Shown here piece after piece: positions 1 to 8,939 of a stretch of DNA of 64,000 bases. The notes under the pieces were generated by a model. The model had not been told where the DNA came from and ran no database searches. It was given only the letters and a program-made list of their open reading frames with translations. A program made the position numbers and the translations under genes. Positions within the stretch are counted from its first letter, which is position 1. Each line of letters opens with the position of its first letter. The DNA comes from HXMU1420-13 sp965228545 (lineage in GTDB: Bacteria > Bacteroidota > Rhodothermia > Balneolales > Balneolaceae). The stretch is taken from NCBI GenBank assembly GCA_965228545.1, contig OZ245822.1, positions 2,294,001 to 2,358,000 of the forward strand, in the 5' to 3' direction.

Positions 1-1281
1 TTCGAAGAAGACGCCCGTACCTTCGCCGAATCGCTGGAATTAGAAGACGATTTTACCGATTTATTTATCAAAACAACATTTACTGCTGATCTTACCGGCT
101 ATCAGATTGCGCTGTTCGATTCGTCGGGAACGGTGCTTGTAAACGCCCCCGTGGATGCCCCTGAATTCCAAGATTCCCGTGCATTTATGAACGATGAGAT
201 TTTGGCTCAACTGTTAACCTCTAATCAGGTTATACTAAATGATGAAGATCTCGATCAGGTAATTTCCTTTCATACTATCAATCGCGATATCACAGAAGTT
301 CATTTTCTTCGCATTTCTAAAAATAAACAGCAGCTGTACGCGGCAGCTGCTTCTATACGGCACCTTATTTATGGCGCAATGATTGGCTCAATTCTGGTAG
401 TGATTATTGTTAGCATTTATTTTGCACGTTACTTAGGCAAACCTATTAAGCAATTAGAAGAAGCTGCACTTGACATAGCGAGTGGTAATTTAGATCGGGA
501 GATTGATCTCGCCCGGCAAGACGAATTTGGATCGCTGGCGAAGTCGTTGAATAACATGGCCGCAAAACTAAAAGACGATTACGAGAAACTTAAAAACCTG
601 AATGTGAAACAAAACGAGTTTTTCGCGGACATCGCCCATGAAGTTCGAAATCCTTTGCATACAATTTCCGGCGCTATGGAAATGCTGCAATTAGAGGGGT
701 TAAGTGAGGAAAAGAAAGCGCAATATTTACACACCGCGCAAAAACAGATCGATCGTGTGGTTCGGCTTTTTCAGGATATTAAGTCGTTACAACGTTTTGA
801 TATGGATGAGAGCTACATTCACAAATCGAGCTTTGTGATAGAAGATTTAATCACCGAGGTAATAAAGACCTACAAACCCATCGCTACCGAGAAAAATAAT
901 GCGTTGCTGTACCATAAAAAAGGCGAGCATATAGTTTTTGCCGATTACGAGAAGATGGAACAAGTGCTTGACAACTTAGTATCGAACGCCATCAAGTATA
1001 CACACGAAGGCGAAATTCGTGTAGATTGTGCCCGCATTGGAAACGAGGTGAAAATTTCGGTTAATGATAGCGGAATTGGTATAGGAGAGGAACATTTAGA
1101 GCGATTATTTGATCGTTTTTACCGAACCGATAAAGCGCGTAGCCGTGATAAAGGCGGAACAGGGTTGGGGCTTGCAGTTGTGAAAGGAATTCTAAATGCG
1201 CACAATACCGAGATCTATGTAGAAAGCACACCGGATATTGGCTCTACGTTCTACTTCTCACTACCCATTCACGATGGTTAA
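1..1281 (+). CDS. Sensor histidine kinase, 5' end outside window
   Basis: The reading frame is open from the first base, so the gene begins upstream; 426 codons are visible. A periplasmic sensor segment (codons 1-120) is followed by one membrane helix (about codons 122-144), a HAMP linker, a HisKA domain with phospho-acceptor His at codon 213 (motif AHEVRNP), and a HATPase domain with an N box (DNLVSNAIKYT), G1 box (DSGIGIG) and G2 box (GGTGLGLAV). This is the order of a classical membrane-bound two-component kinase. The partner response regulator is probably upstream of the window. The signal sensed cannot be read from the sequence. It ends 4 bp inside the convergent aquaporin gene. Confidence 0.93.
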   Translation, partial: FEEDARTFAESLELEDDFTDLFIKTTFTADLTGYQIALFDSSGTVLVNAPVDAPEFQDSRAFMNDEILAQLLTSNQVILNDEDLDQVISFHTINRDITEVHFLRISKNKQQLYAAAASIRHLIYGAMIGSILVVIIVSIYFARYLGKPIKQLEEAALDIASGNLDREIDLARQDEFGSLAKSLNNMAAKLKDDYEKLKNLNVKQNEFFADIAHEVRNPLHTISGAMEMLQLEGLSEEKKAQYLHTAQKQIDRVVRLFQDIKSLQRFDMDESYIHKSSFVIEDLITEVIKTYKPIATEKNNALLYHKKGEHIVFADYEKMEQVLDNLVSNAIKYTHEGEIRVDCARIGNEVKISVNDSGIGIGEEHLERLFDRFYRTDKARSRDKGGTGLGLAVVKGILNAHNTEIYVESTPDIGSTFYFSLPIHDG

Positions 1282-1892
1282 TCGCTCGTGCACCAATGCA
1301 TTAATGCAGCTAAGGCAGCACCTGTTAGTGGTGCAGCTGTAAACAGCGGAATGCTCTCGAACGATTTGCCACGTTCTGCCCAAAAGTCGATGATTGAAGT
1401 ACTAATCGACATTGCAGGGTTCATGTAAGCCCCCGAGATGTTTACGCCAATCATAATGCAAGCTGTGAGCGTTAAACCAACGCCTAACGCATTAATCCGA
1501 AGCGATTCTTCATTGCCATTATTAATCAAGTTTAGATAAGCGGTTACAAATAAAAACGACAGAAAAGCTTCAACCGTGGCTTGTTGATAAAGATTGGTAG
1601 TGGTAGGTGGTTCTACAAAAAAAACTGAATGGGTGACCATTAAAATAATGCCGGCAGCGGCAAAAGCGCCAAGCAGTTGGCTTGCAGTATATCCCAAAAA
1701 CATACGGAAGGTCATATTTCGGCGTAAAAAATAAGCAAAGGAAACGGCCGGGTTAAAGTGGGCTCCAGAGCTATACATAGCCATATAAATTAATACAGAG
1801 AGGGCAACCCCCAAAGCTAAAGGCTCGGTAGAAAGCCCAAAAGCCAACACCAATGCCATAGTCCCGATTACTTCTATTAAGTATTTACGCAT
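1278..1892 (-). CDS. MIP family channel (aquaporin / glycerol facilitator)
   Basis: A 204-residue hydrophobic protein with the two signature NPA boxes of the major intrinsic protein family, at residues 47-49 (within GAHFNPAVS) and 158-160 (within GAYMNPAMS). Each lies after a hydrophobic segment, as expected for the two half-helices lining the pore, and about six membrane segments are visible. It would allow passive passage of water or small neutral solutes across the inner membrane. At 204 residues it is shorter than most family members, with little sequence outside the core. Water and glycerol selectivity cannot be separated here. Its stop codon overlaps the stop of the convergent kinase gene by 4 bp. 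Confidence 0.9.
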   Translation of the reverse strand: MRKYLIEVIGTMALVLAFGLSTEPLALGVALSVLIYMAMYSSGAHFNPAVSFAYFLRRNMTFRMFLGYTASQLLGAFAAAGIILMVTHSVFFVEPPTTTNLYQQATVEAFLSFLFVTAYLNLINNGNEESLRINALGVGLTLTACIMIGVNISGAYMNPAMSISTSIIDFWAERGKSFESIPLFTAAPLTGAALAALMHWCTSD

Positions 1893-2071
1893 TCTTAACC
1901 GCTAAATGTACTTCAGTCCTTCCAAATTATAGGAAGCTAATTGCAACCGATAGTAATTGCAAACAACATCAAACAATCAATTCAAATGTTGGTATATTGT
2001 CTACTCTAAGTTTTTGAGTTCATTCGAGCTATAAAAATCGGATTTTCAATATTTAATATTTCTCTTATGCT

Positions 2072-2392
2072 ATGCTGGAAAAACTAAAGCAGCGCTGGAA
2101 TATCCAAAGTAACACTCAAATCGTTATTGTATTTATTGTATTTGCTGTTACAGGGTTTTCGGTACTTTACGCCAAAAAGTTAATCTACCTAATAATAGGA
2201 GTAGAACCTGAGTGGGCATGGTATTTCCGGTTAGTAATTTGGTTGATAGCAATTTTGCCTACGTATTATGCGCTGCTCTTATTCTGGGGTACGATTTTTG
2301 GGCAACGTGATTTCTTTCTTTGGTTCGCCAAAAAATCGTTTTCGAGATTTAAGAGAAAATCAACTAAGGAAACTACAAGCGTTGAGCATTGA
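2072..2392 (+). CDS. Small conserved membrane protein (DUF6787-like)
   Basis: A 106-residue protein with two strong membrane segments (about residues 17-42 and 52-76) and a basic C-terminal tail rich in Lys, Arg and Ser. The arrangement and the sequence around the first helix resemble the small DUF6787 family common in Bacteroidota-type genomes; this assignment is from memory of the family pattern and is tentative. No catalytic residues are apparent. The 3' end overlaps the 3' end of the convergent mmcQ-like gene by about 20 bp. The 179-bp region upstream is AT-rich with no clear promoter motif. Confidence 0.6.
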   Translation: MLEKLKQRWNIQSNTQIVIVFIVFAVTGFSVLYAKKLIYLIIGVEPEWAWYFRLVIWLIAILPTYYALLLFWGTIFGQRDFFLWFAKKSFSRFKRKSTKETTSVEH

Positions 2393-2731
2393 TCTGCGCC
2401 TGAACTTTTTTGGGTAAACCCGCTACTATTAAATCATACGAATGATTGATAAGTTCGCGGATAAATGCATCGGTTAGTGTGCCATGCATACTTACTGTAT
2501 TCCAGTGCTTTTTGCTCATGTGATAACCGGCAATGATTTCGTGGTGTTCTTCACGTAACAGCACGGCACGTTCAGGATCACACTTTAGATTAATGCTCTC
2601 GAAATGGTCTACATCGGCCAAAGCAAACATTTTGTTAGCTACCTTAAATACCAGCACTTTGTCGTCGAAAGGGAAACTTTCTGTTACTTCAGGAAAGAAA
2701 GGCAATAGTCGCGGTATTCTTCGATGTTCAT
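2373..2731 (-). pseudogene. MmcQ/YjbR family protein, disrupted by a 1-nt frameshift
   Basis: The main frame (2705 down to 2373) encodes the body of a YjbR/MmcQ double-wing protein, including TESFPFDDKVLVFKV and the HWNTVSM segment. The expected start, ATG at 2731, lies in another frame and reads MNIEEYRDYCLSF before running into a stop. Joining the two frames needs one extra base next to position 2693/2694, where the CLS segment would continue into PEVTESF as in intact family members. The main frame alone could only start from TTG at 2705 and would lose the first helix. This is either a recent inactivating deletion or a sequencing error. Confidence 0.8.
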
Positions 2732-2750
2732 GGCAATCGTATTGTGTTTC

Positions 2751-4580
2751 TTACGGGTTTAATCGATACAGCAATAAACCGCCACTTCGAGTACCGATCA
2801 ACAACTCTGGGATTTTATCTCCATTTATATCACGGAATAACGGAGCGCTAAGCGGAGCAGTTGCAATAGTAAGTGGAAGGGTGGCTGCTTTAAAGCTTGG
2901 AGATTCAGCGCTACCAATATTCTCGAAAAAAAGCATCCCTTCAATTTTACTGCCGGTCAATAAGTCGAGATCGCCATCGCCATCTGCATCAAAGAAAGTG
3001 GGTGTGCTACGATGTTTAGCTTCGATGCCGTTAAAGAAATCCTCCACATGCTTAAAGCTCGGTTTGGCGTTATCACCCGTGTTTTTGAAGAGATGAATAT
3101 CTCCCCCCGATGAACCTGAGACAAGATCAAGATCGCCGTCATTATCTATATCCACGGCACGAGGAACAGCATTACTGCCGCGCGGAAGTTCAATGATGGC
3201 ATCAAATTCGAGTTCGAATTTTCCGCTGTTATTTCGATAGTATGCAACATCTCCTTTCCAGTTTCCAAGCAGTAAATCGGCGTAGCCATCATTGTTCAAA
3301 TCAGCCAGTTCGGGTGCATAGTGGTAGCCATTCGGAAGTGTGAGATTACCCGTGTTTTGGAATTCCGGACTGGAGGGGCTTCCAATATTTTCGAACACAT
3401 ACACAAACGAAGTTTTTAAATTAGAAGGATCGATTTTATTGGCTAAAAGAAGATCCATGTCACCGTCTCCGTCGATATCACCAACAGCAGGAATGCTTTC
3501 ATCTCCAACATCAATTTGCTCAAGAAACTGCTTGGTTTCGAGGGTGAATTTTCCGGGATTTTGCTCGTAGTAGTAGAAATTCTCAGCGGTGGTTCGGTTT
3601 GCATTATAGGCGCCGCCAAGCACACCGAGCAATAAATCGGCATCACCGTCTAGATTCCAATCCACCAAAGCCGGCGCGTTATAACCACTACTTTGAACGG
3701 GATTTCCCGGCGGAAAGGGTTGGGGTTCGCCTTGAAAAATCGGGTTTTTACAGCTTCCTTGATTTTCGAGTAGCAGGATGCTTGGCTCAAAAAAATCACC
3801 CCAGAATATATCTTCATCTCCATCGCCGTCAATATCCATGAAAGTCATAGTATTTGCACCGTGCATGGTACCAAATTGTTTTACAATTTCGATGTCTTCG
3901 AAGCGGTTAGTGATTAAGCTGAACTGCGGGATATCGTTTTGATCAAAGCCGATCGACTCGTATCGCGAAACGGTTCCATCTAAGCTGCCGATGAACAAAT
4001 CCGGAAGCCCATTGCAGTTGATATCGGTTACGTTCGGGATGTTTTGACGATCGGAGAAAATTGGAGTTCCGGAGGCATCTTTAAGTGAATCGGCCATCAG
4101 CACAAAGTTCGGCTGTTCTGCATTTCCTGTATTTTTATAATAGCTGATATAACTGAAGGGCTGTTCGGTTAGTAAGTCAAAATCACCGTCATTATCCATA
4201 TCCACAAATCGAAACCATTCACCTATATCGATTCCAGCATACTGATCTGCGCGAAATGTAAGTGGAGATTCGGCAGTGGTGCCGCTATTCTCAAAATACA
4301 TGAGTTCGTCGGTGTGTTCTTGTACAAATAAATCGGGATCTCCATCAGCGTCTATATCAACAAACTGCGGACGAGGTGTATTCAACCCCCCCAAAAAAGG
4401 ATGATCCAGAGCGTTGCCATTTTCGTCAAACACAGTAATTCCAGCCACTACACGGGTGTAGTTGCCATCGCTCGAACCAGATGATGAAAGTTTGGAACTG
4501 CCGGAGCAAGCCACACTTGTTATTAAGATTAGGAGCAGAAATCGAACAAATATTGTATGTGAAAAAGTGTGGGTTTTCAT
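2751..4580 (-). CDS. FG-GAP/VCBS repeat lipoprotein
   Basis: 609 residues. A lipoprotein signal is present (hydrophobic stretch then VAC at residues 23-25, followed by Ser/Gly). The rest consists of VCBS/FG-GAP repeats, each with a calcium-loop-like motif such as DIDADGDPD, DMDNDGDFD, DIDGDGDED or DINGDKIPE; about ten can be counted. Such repeats build an integrin-alpha-like beta-propeller that binds Ca2+. It is probably anchored in the outer or inner membrane and exposed to the periplasm or surface. It starts 5 bp after the upstream propeller gene ends, so the two are almost certainly co-transcribed. No enzymatic motif is visible and the ligand is unknown. Confidence 0.85.
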   Translation of the reverse strand: MKTHTFSHTIFVRFLLLILITSVACSGSSKLSSSGSSDGNYTRVVAGITVFDENGNALDHPFLGGLNTPRPQFVDIDADGDPDLFVQEHTDELMYFENSGTTAESPLTFRADQYAGIDIGEWFRFVDMDNDGDFDLLTEQPFSYISYYKNTGNAEQPNFVLMADSLKDASGTPIFSDRQNIPNVTDINCNGLPDLFIGSLDGTVSRYESIGFDQNDIPQFSLITNRFEDIEIVKQFGTMHGANTMTFMDIDGDGDEDIFWGDFFEPSILLLENQGSCKNPIFQGEPQPFPPGNPVQSSGYNAPALVDWNLDGDADLLLGVLGGAYNANRTTAENFYYYEQNPGKFTLETKQFLEQIDVGDESIPAVGDIDGDGDMDLLLANKIDPSNLKTSFVYVFENIGSPSSPEFQNTGNLTLPNGYHYAPELADLNNDGYADLLLGNWKGDVAYYRNNSGKFELEFDAIIELPRGSNAVPRAVDIDNDGDLDLVSGSSGGDIHLFKNTGDNAKPSFKHVEDFFNGIEAKHRSTPTFFDADGDGDLDLLTGSKIEGMLFFENIGSAESPSFKAATLPLTIATAPLSAPLFRDINGDKIPELLIGTRSGGLLLYRLNP

Positions 4581-4585
4581 ACCGT

Positions 4586-5686
4586 TTATTTAGTTCCAAT
4601 ACCAGTTGGGTTCATTCCAACTTCAATTACTTTAATGATCTCCAGGCTTTCAGTATCAATTACGGTTACGGTTCCTTTTTTCGCCATCGAATGATTGCTG
4701 TGATCGGAATGATCTCCGCCTGACATCATATCCATTTTCATATTGTTATTGGTCACGAATAAGTATTTGTTATCATGAGAAAGTACCGCGCCATGAGGTT
4801 GAGCAAGGCCCTCGCCGGTAATAACTTTTTCGATTTCCAGAGACTCGGCATCCACTACGGTGATGGAATTACCTTCTTTATTGCCGAAGTAGATGAACTT
4901 GCCGTCATCTGAATACAAAGGGTGCCAAGGTTGTGCGTTAACATTTAGGGTATTTGTAAGTTCGGGGGAAAGTGGGTCAGAAATATCAAACACTAATAAT
5001 TTGCCCGTCATTTGCGTAGTGCCAACCAAAGTTTGCCGGTCGGGCGAAATTGCAAAGTTTACAAACATGTGGTTCATACCATCCATGGTTATCAGCTCAC
5101 TGTCACCAGATTCAATATCGGTAGTAAGAATTTGATTAGAAGACAAGCTGGCAACAAACACATGTTGTTTATTTGGTAATGCAGCAATGGCATGCGGACG
5201 GGTAAAAAACAGGTCAACTTCGTCCATAACTTCCATCGAAGTGCGATTTACAACAGCAAAACTTTGTGGGGGATTAACTGCGCTCATCGATCGGCCTACA
5301 AATAGCACATTATCGGTTGGGTGAACAACCATTAAGCCGGGTACTTCCAGCGAAGCCTGCGAAACAAGTTCGTTGGCGGCGTTAAATTTAAGTACGGTAT
5401 TTTCGCCAATTAAACTCACGTACCAATGCGAACCATCCGGTTCAACCACAGCGTGATGAGGTTTAGCGTTTTCAGAAAAGCCCAGAGTTGTTAAATCGAT
5501 GGTGTGCTCAATAGCGAGCGAATTCGGGTTGATGATAGAAATAGAGGCAGAGTTTTGGTTACATACGTACACATTTCCATTTTGTGTTTGGGCATGTAAA
5601 GTTGTTGAAGTGCCAAGCAAAGTCGCAATAACAGCGAGTAAGCATCCTGCAAACAATGGCGAAATGTTAAGTGATAAAACTCTCAT
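4586..5686 (-). CDS. YVTN/YncE-type beta-propeller protein with Met/His-rich loop
   Basis: 366 residues with an N-terminal signal peptide ending near LHAQTQ. The body carries repeated blades of the VYVCNQNSASISIINP and VFVASLSSNQILTTDIESG type, typical of YVTN/NHL seven-bladed propellers (YncE-like). Residues 316-337 (4676-4741) form an unusual loop rich in Met, His and Asp between two blade strands, containing MKMDMMSGG and DHSDHSNHSM. Such composition often binds Cu or other soft metals. The gene is first of a pair with the FG-GAP lipoprotein. The metal-binding role is inference; the propeller fold is well supported. Confidence 0.85.
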   Translation of the reverse strand: MRVLSLNISPLFAGCLLAVIATLLGTSTTLHAQTQNGNVYVCNQNSASISIINPNSLAIEHTIDLTTLGFSENAKPHHAVVEPDGSHWYVSLIGENTVLKFNAANELVSQASLEVPGLMVVHPTDNVLFVGRSMSAVNPPQSFAVVNRTSMEVMDEVDLFFTRPHAIAALPNKQHVFVASLSSNQILTTDIESGDSELITMDGMNHMFVNFAISPDRQTLVGTTQMTGKLLVFDISDPLSPELTNTLNVNAQPWHPLYSDDGKFIYFGNKEGNSITVVDAESLEIEKVITGEGLAQPHGAVLSHDNKYLFVTNNNMKMDMMSGGDHSDHSNHSMAKKGTVTVIDTESLEIIKVIEVGMNPTGIGTK

Positions 5687-5721
5687 AGTATGGTTGATAA
5701 ATAGTGTGGGTATAAAAAGAA

Positions 5722-5748
5722 GGATCTCCGGCAGAACACCGGAGATCC
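5722..5748 (-). terminator. Intrinsic terminator after the choice-of-anchor B gene
   Basis: Perfect 10-bp inverted repeat (GGATCTCCGG / CCGGAGATCC) with a 7-nt loop. On the minus strand it is followed by TTCTTTTTATA. It sits between the end of the 5764-8139 gene and the start of the YVTN gene, separating two transcription units. Confidence 0.85.
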
Positions 5749-5763
5749 TGTAAAAACGAATTG

Positions 5764-8139
5764 TTATTTGTTAATAACAGGGCTTGTTTCTAACACGAAC
5801 AAGCCTTCGGTGCCACTAGTCATAATAATTACTCCACTTTTGAAATATGGGTAATTACTCCATGTGCCACTAAAACCTGCTTCATCTTTCATGAATGGGA
5901 ACGTATCGAAATAACCAACTCGTGTTGGATTTGCCGGATCAGACACGTCGATTACTTGCAGACCACTTACATAATTAGAGGCATACATAATGTTGTCTTT
6001 GATGTATAAGTTGTGATCAGAGGAGGCATTATCGTTAAAGTACTGTGTTAGCACTTGTGGGTCATCTAAGTCGGTTACATCCCAAACAATAGTTCTTGTT
6101 TCCTCAACTGTGCCCATCAACTCATCCAACTCATCGTTTTGGAAGAAGTATTTGTGATCTTCGGTAAACCACCCTTGGTGCACGTAGCCGTAATCAGGGT
6201 ATGAACCGGTAGATAATGCAATTGGGTTTTCTTTGTCGGTTACATCTGCAATACTGATTGCGGTTTCGTTAGCGCCTACGCAAATTTCCTTGCCTTTGTG
6301 CTCCTCGTCAGGTCCGTCATAAATCACACATTGTGCATCATGCGAGTAGCCGGTACCACTACGTCCGGTTGAAGGATCCGCAAAACAGCCAACAAACTCA
6401 GGATTTTTGGGATCTTGAATGTTCACCATGTGAAGACCTCCACCGCAAGTAGTTCCGCCACCACTTGCCCCAACAATGTATGCAAATCCGGTTTCTTCGT
6501 TGATAACAACATTGTGTGCACTGTTTACGAGATCGTAATGTGCATCGGTGTCTAACAGTATGGGTTCTCCGTTAAACTCTCGTAACCGGGTAAGATCAAC
6601 TACCTGCATTCCATGAGGGCCTGCGCCATCAGCTACAATGTATGCATGATTTTTGTACACTTTGATGTCTCTCCATGCATTGATTCGTGCACCTTCCGTC
6701 ATAGGTAAGTTTGCAACATACACAGGATTGGAAGGGTTGCTGATATCTACAAACGAGGTGCCGTCAGTTCTTCCAACTAATGCATACTCTTTACCGGTTT
6801 CAGGATCTTCCCAACCCCAAATATCATTTAAGTTGATTCCTCGTTCGCCGCCAATGTCACGGTTTGGTAAGAAAGAGATCAGATTTACATTTTCGCAACC
6901 GTAAAGACTAGCAGCGCCACCATCACAATCAATTTTACCGTTAGTAATAGGTGCCAGCAAATTAGTTGGCTCACTAATAACAATATTTGCAGCCATCCAG
7001 TTACCCATGTCATCTTGTTCAAGAATAGCAGCAGCTCCGGCGCGTTGGTCTACACCAAACATCCCGGAAACAGCAATTCCATTATCGATAGCTAGTGTAT
7101 ATCCGAAGTAATCGCCGGCTTCTTGGCCCATATTTTCTAATTTTTTTGATGAAGAGAAAGTGCCGTCTTCTTCCATCATAAATCGGTAAAGGCTACCGGC
7201 AGAGCTGTTTGCATTCAATGCGGTTACCCAAACTTCATTTCCGGTAAAATCGATAGCAAATCCAAAGGAAAGTCTTGGTTTACCATCAAAAGCGGCTAAA
7301 CGTCCATCGGCAACCCAGCCATTTTCTGTGTTACGATAAATAAACACAGAGCCAATGCCATCTTGGCGAGAAGCGCCGATAAGAGCAACATCGTTTTTGA
7401 TGGCTACTGAATTTCCAAAGCCTGAGCGTTCGGTAAGTCCGGCATATTTCAAGGTGCCGTTTAGAGCCCATTCGCCGGCATCATTCATCCCATAAACGTA
7501 AGCGGCTCCACCATCACGGCTGGTTGCACTTACCAATAGATTTGCCCCATCGAAGTCTATTTCTGAACCGAAACCGGTTTCTGAAGTATCAGCATTCATA
7601 ATTATTTCATGCTGCATCCAATTATTGCCATCTGCCTTAAACACTGCAACTGCGCCATGGCCTAAATCGGGAATGCCAACAAAAGCGTAATCATTACTAA
7701 GTGCTACACTTGAACCGGCACCAGTTACGGTAGAATCTGATTGCACGGTGAGTGCTGCAAGTTGCGACCACTCTCCATTGTTACTTTGTACAAAAATATA
7801 CGCACCACCTTCATCATCATTTTTATTAGGTGCGCCTACCATCAGCATGTTATCGTTTGCAGAAATGGCTTGGCCAAAACCATCGCCAATAACGCCGTCT
7901 TCGGCTTTAATCATAAATTTTTGTGTCCATTCCCCATCCTCTTTCGTGAAAATATACACTACACCGGGTAAGTGGACATTAGAGGGTTCGCCGATAAAAA
8001 CATTTCCGTTAGAAATGTCTACAGCTTGACCAAAACCCTGCAATTGTGCCGAGTTGCCATCCGGAGTTGACTGGGCGTTAGCTCCAAACGCAACCATAGC
8101 CAAAACTAGTGCGCTTAAAATGTTAGATATGTGCTTCAT
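5764..8139 (-). CDS. Choice-of-anchor B family (LVIVD) protein with N-terminal FG-GAP propeller
   Basis: 791 residues from ATG 8139, chosen because it gives a clean signal peptide (MKHISNILSALVLAMVAFG, cleavage after NAQ); a longer frame reaches 8199. Residues about 25-380 are FG-GAP-like repeats (FGQAVDISNGNVFIG, FGQAISANDNMLMVG and similar). The C-terminal half is the choice-of-anchor B/LVIVD region, with DIWGWEDPETGKEYALVGR, a DISNPSNPVYVA blade, the SAHNVVINEETGFAYIVG segment, DAQCVIYDGPDEE and SDHNLYIKDN. It is therefore two propellers in one secreted chain. No T9SS-type C-terminal sorting domain is obvious; the chain ends just after the last blade. Function unknown. Confidence 0.88.
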   Translation of the reverse strand: MKHISNILSALVLAMVAFGANAQSTPDGNSAQLQGFGQAVDISNGNVFIGEPSNVHLPGVVYIFTKEDGEWTQKFMIKAEDGVIGDGFGQAISANDNMLMVGAPNKNDDEGGAYIFVQSNNGEWSQLAALTVQSDSTVTGAGSSVALSNDYAFVGIPDLGHGAVAVFKADGNNWMQHEIIMNADTSETGFGSEIDFDGANLLVSATSRDGGAAYVYGMNDAGEWALNGTLKYAGLTERSGFGNSVAIKNDVALIGASRQDGIGSVFIYRNTENGWVADGRLAAFDGKPRLSFGFAIDFTGNEVWVTALNANSSAGSLYRFMMEEDGTFSSSKKLENMGQEAGDYFGYTLAIDNGIAVSGMFGVDQRAGAAAILEQDDMGNWMAANIVISEPTNLLAPITNGKIDCDGGAASLYGCENVNLISFLPNRDIGGERGINLNDIWGWEDPETGKEYALVGRTDGTSFVDISNPSNPVYVANLPMTEGARINAWRDIKVYKNHAYIVADGAGPHGMQVVDLTRLREFNGEPILLDTDAHYDLVNSAHNVVINEETGFAYIVGASGGGTTCGGGLHMVNIQDPKNPEFVGCFADPSTGRSGTGYSHDAQCVIYDGPDEEHKGKEICVGANETAISIADVTDKENPIALSTGSYPDYGYVHQGWFTEDHKYFFQNDELDELMGTVEETRTIVWDVTDLDDPQVLTQYFNDNASSDHNLYIKDNIMYASNYVSGLQVIDVSDPANPTRVGYFDTFPFMKDEAGFSGTWSNYPYFKSGVIIMTSGTEGLFVLETSPVINK

Positions 8140-8285
8140 ATTACTTTTTTGGATTATCATTAAGTGATTAGAATATACCACCTGAACTAGGATATTCAAT
8201 CAGGGATGTTCTCTACCTAAACATACTTAGAATGTTGCATGTGTATTTGCTAAGAATGGTAAACGAAGTTGCTGTGATTTTGGCG

Positions 8286-8783
8286 TTAATTTACCTCAGC
8301 AAATTCTTGTTTAAACTGCTTAGCAGCAAAGACCGCTTCATCGGCGATGAGGCGCAGCATGTTTTCCGAGACTAAGCCAACCTGACCCATATTCCAAGTG
8401 GAGGCCATGCTTTGTAAATCTCCCTTTAATACTAATTTTACAGGTTGGTAAAAGTTTAGTTCGATTGAGTAGGGATATGTGAGATTCGAAGCCTTCATCA
8501 CATTTACATGAATGTGCAGGACCGGAAATTGATCAGACTGTCGAAGAATTACATCCTCAATTATCTCGATGGGCAGATCATCTAAATTTTGAATGACTTG
8601 GTTACGAATTTTGGTAACGTCTAGTGCCGGGTCTCCTATTGATGCAGGTTTTTCGATGTTTACGACAATTCCAAAACTAGTTATGCCCGAAAGAGAGTTA
8701 AGCTCTCTGAGTACTTCGTTCTGGGCGTACAAGTTGATGGAGACCACAAGATATACGACGAGTAAGAAAGAGTATTTTCTCAT
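8286..8783 (-). CDS. Exported protein of unknown function
   Basis: 165 residues from ATG 8783 (a longer frame starts at 8804, but 8783 gives a standard signal peptide, MRKYSFLLVVYLVVSINLYAQ). The mature part is mixed alpha/beta with no cysteines and no recognised motif. It contains a central stretch (VLHIHVNVMKASNLTYPYS) that looks like a beta-sandwich or small periplasmic binding fold. I do not recognise a family. It lies between the heme-uptake pair, from which a terminator separates it, and the choice-of-anchor B gene. Confidence 0.65.
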   Translation of the reverse strand: MRKYSFLLVVYLVVSINLYAQNEVLRELNSLSGITSFGIVVNIEKPASIGDPALDVTKIRNQVIQNLDDLPIEIIEDVILRQSDQFPVLHIHVNVMKASNLTYPYSIELNFYQPVKLVLKGDLQSMASTWNMGQVGLVSENMLRLIADEAVFAAKQFKQEFAEVN

Positions 8784-8857
8784 AACCGGGTAGTTTTTTG
8801 CCAATAAAGAAACCTAAAAATAAAAAGGTGAGCAAACGTTCTGATCACTACAATAAA

Positions 8858-8883
8858 ATAGCCTACTCGAAGAAGTAGGCTAT
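8858..8883 (-). terminator. Intrinsic terminator after hmuY-like gene
   Basis: Perfect 10-bp inverted repeat (ATAGCCTACT / AGTAGGCTAT) with a 6-nt loop, followed on the minus strand by TTTATTG. It ends the heme-uptake transcript. Confidence 0.75.
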
Positions 8884-8939
8884 AGTAGAAAGATAGGTAA
8901 TTGATTGAGTGCAGTTCCCAATCAAATAGAAATCAGCTT

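Noticed and set aside
2533..3096. 187-codon plus-strand frame opposite mmcQ and the FG-GAP lipoprotein
   Set aside because: Antisense shadow of two well supported genes; composition rich in Ser and Lys with no motif.
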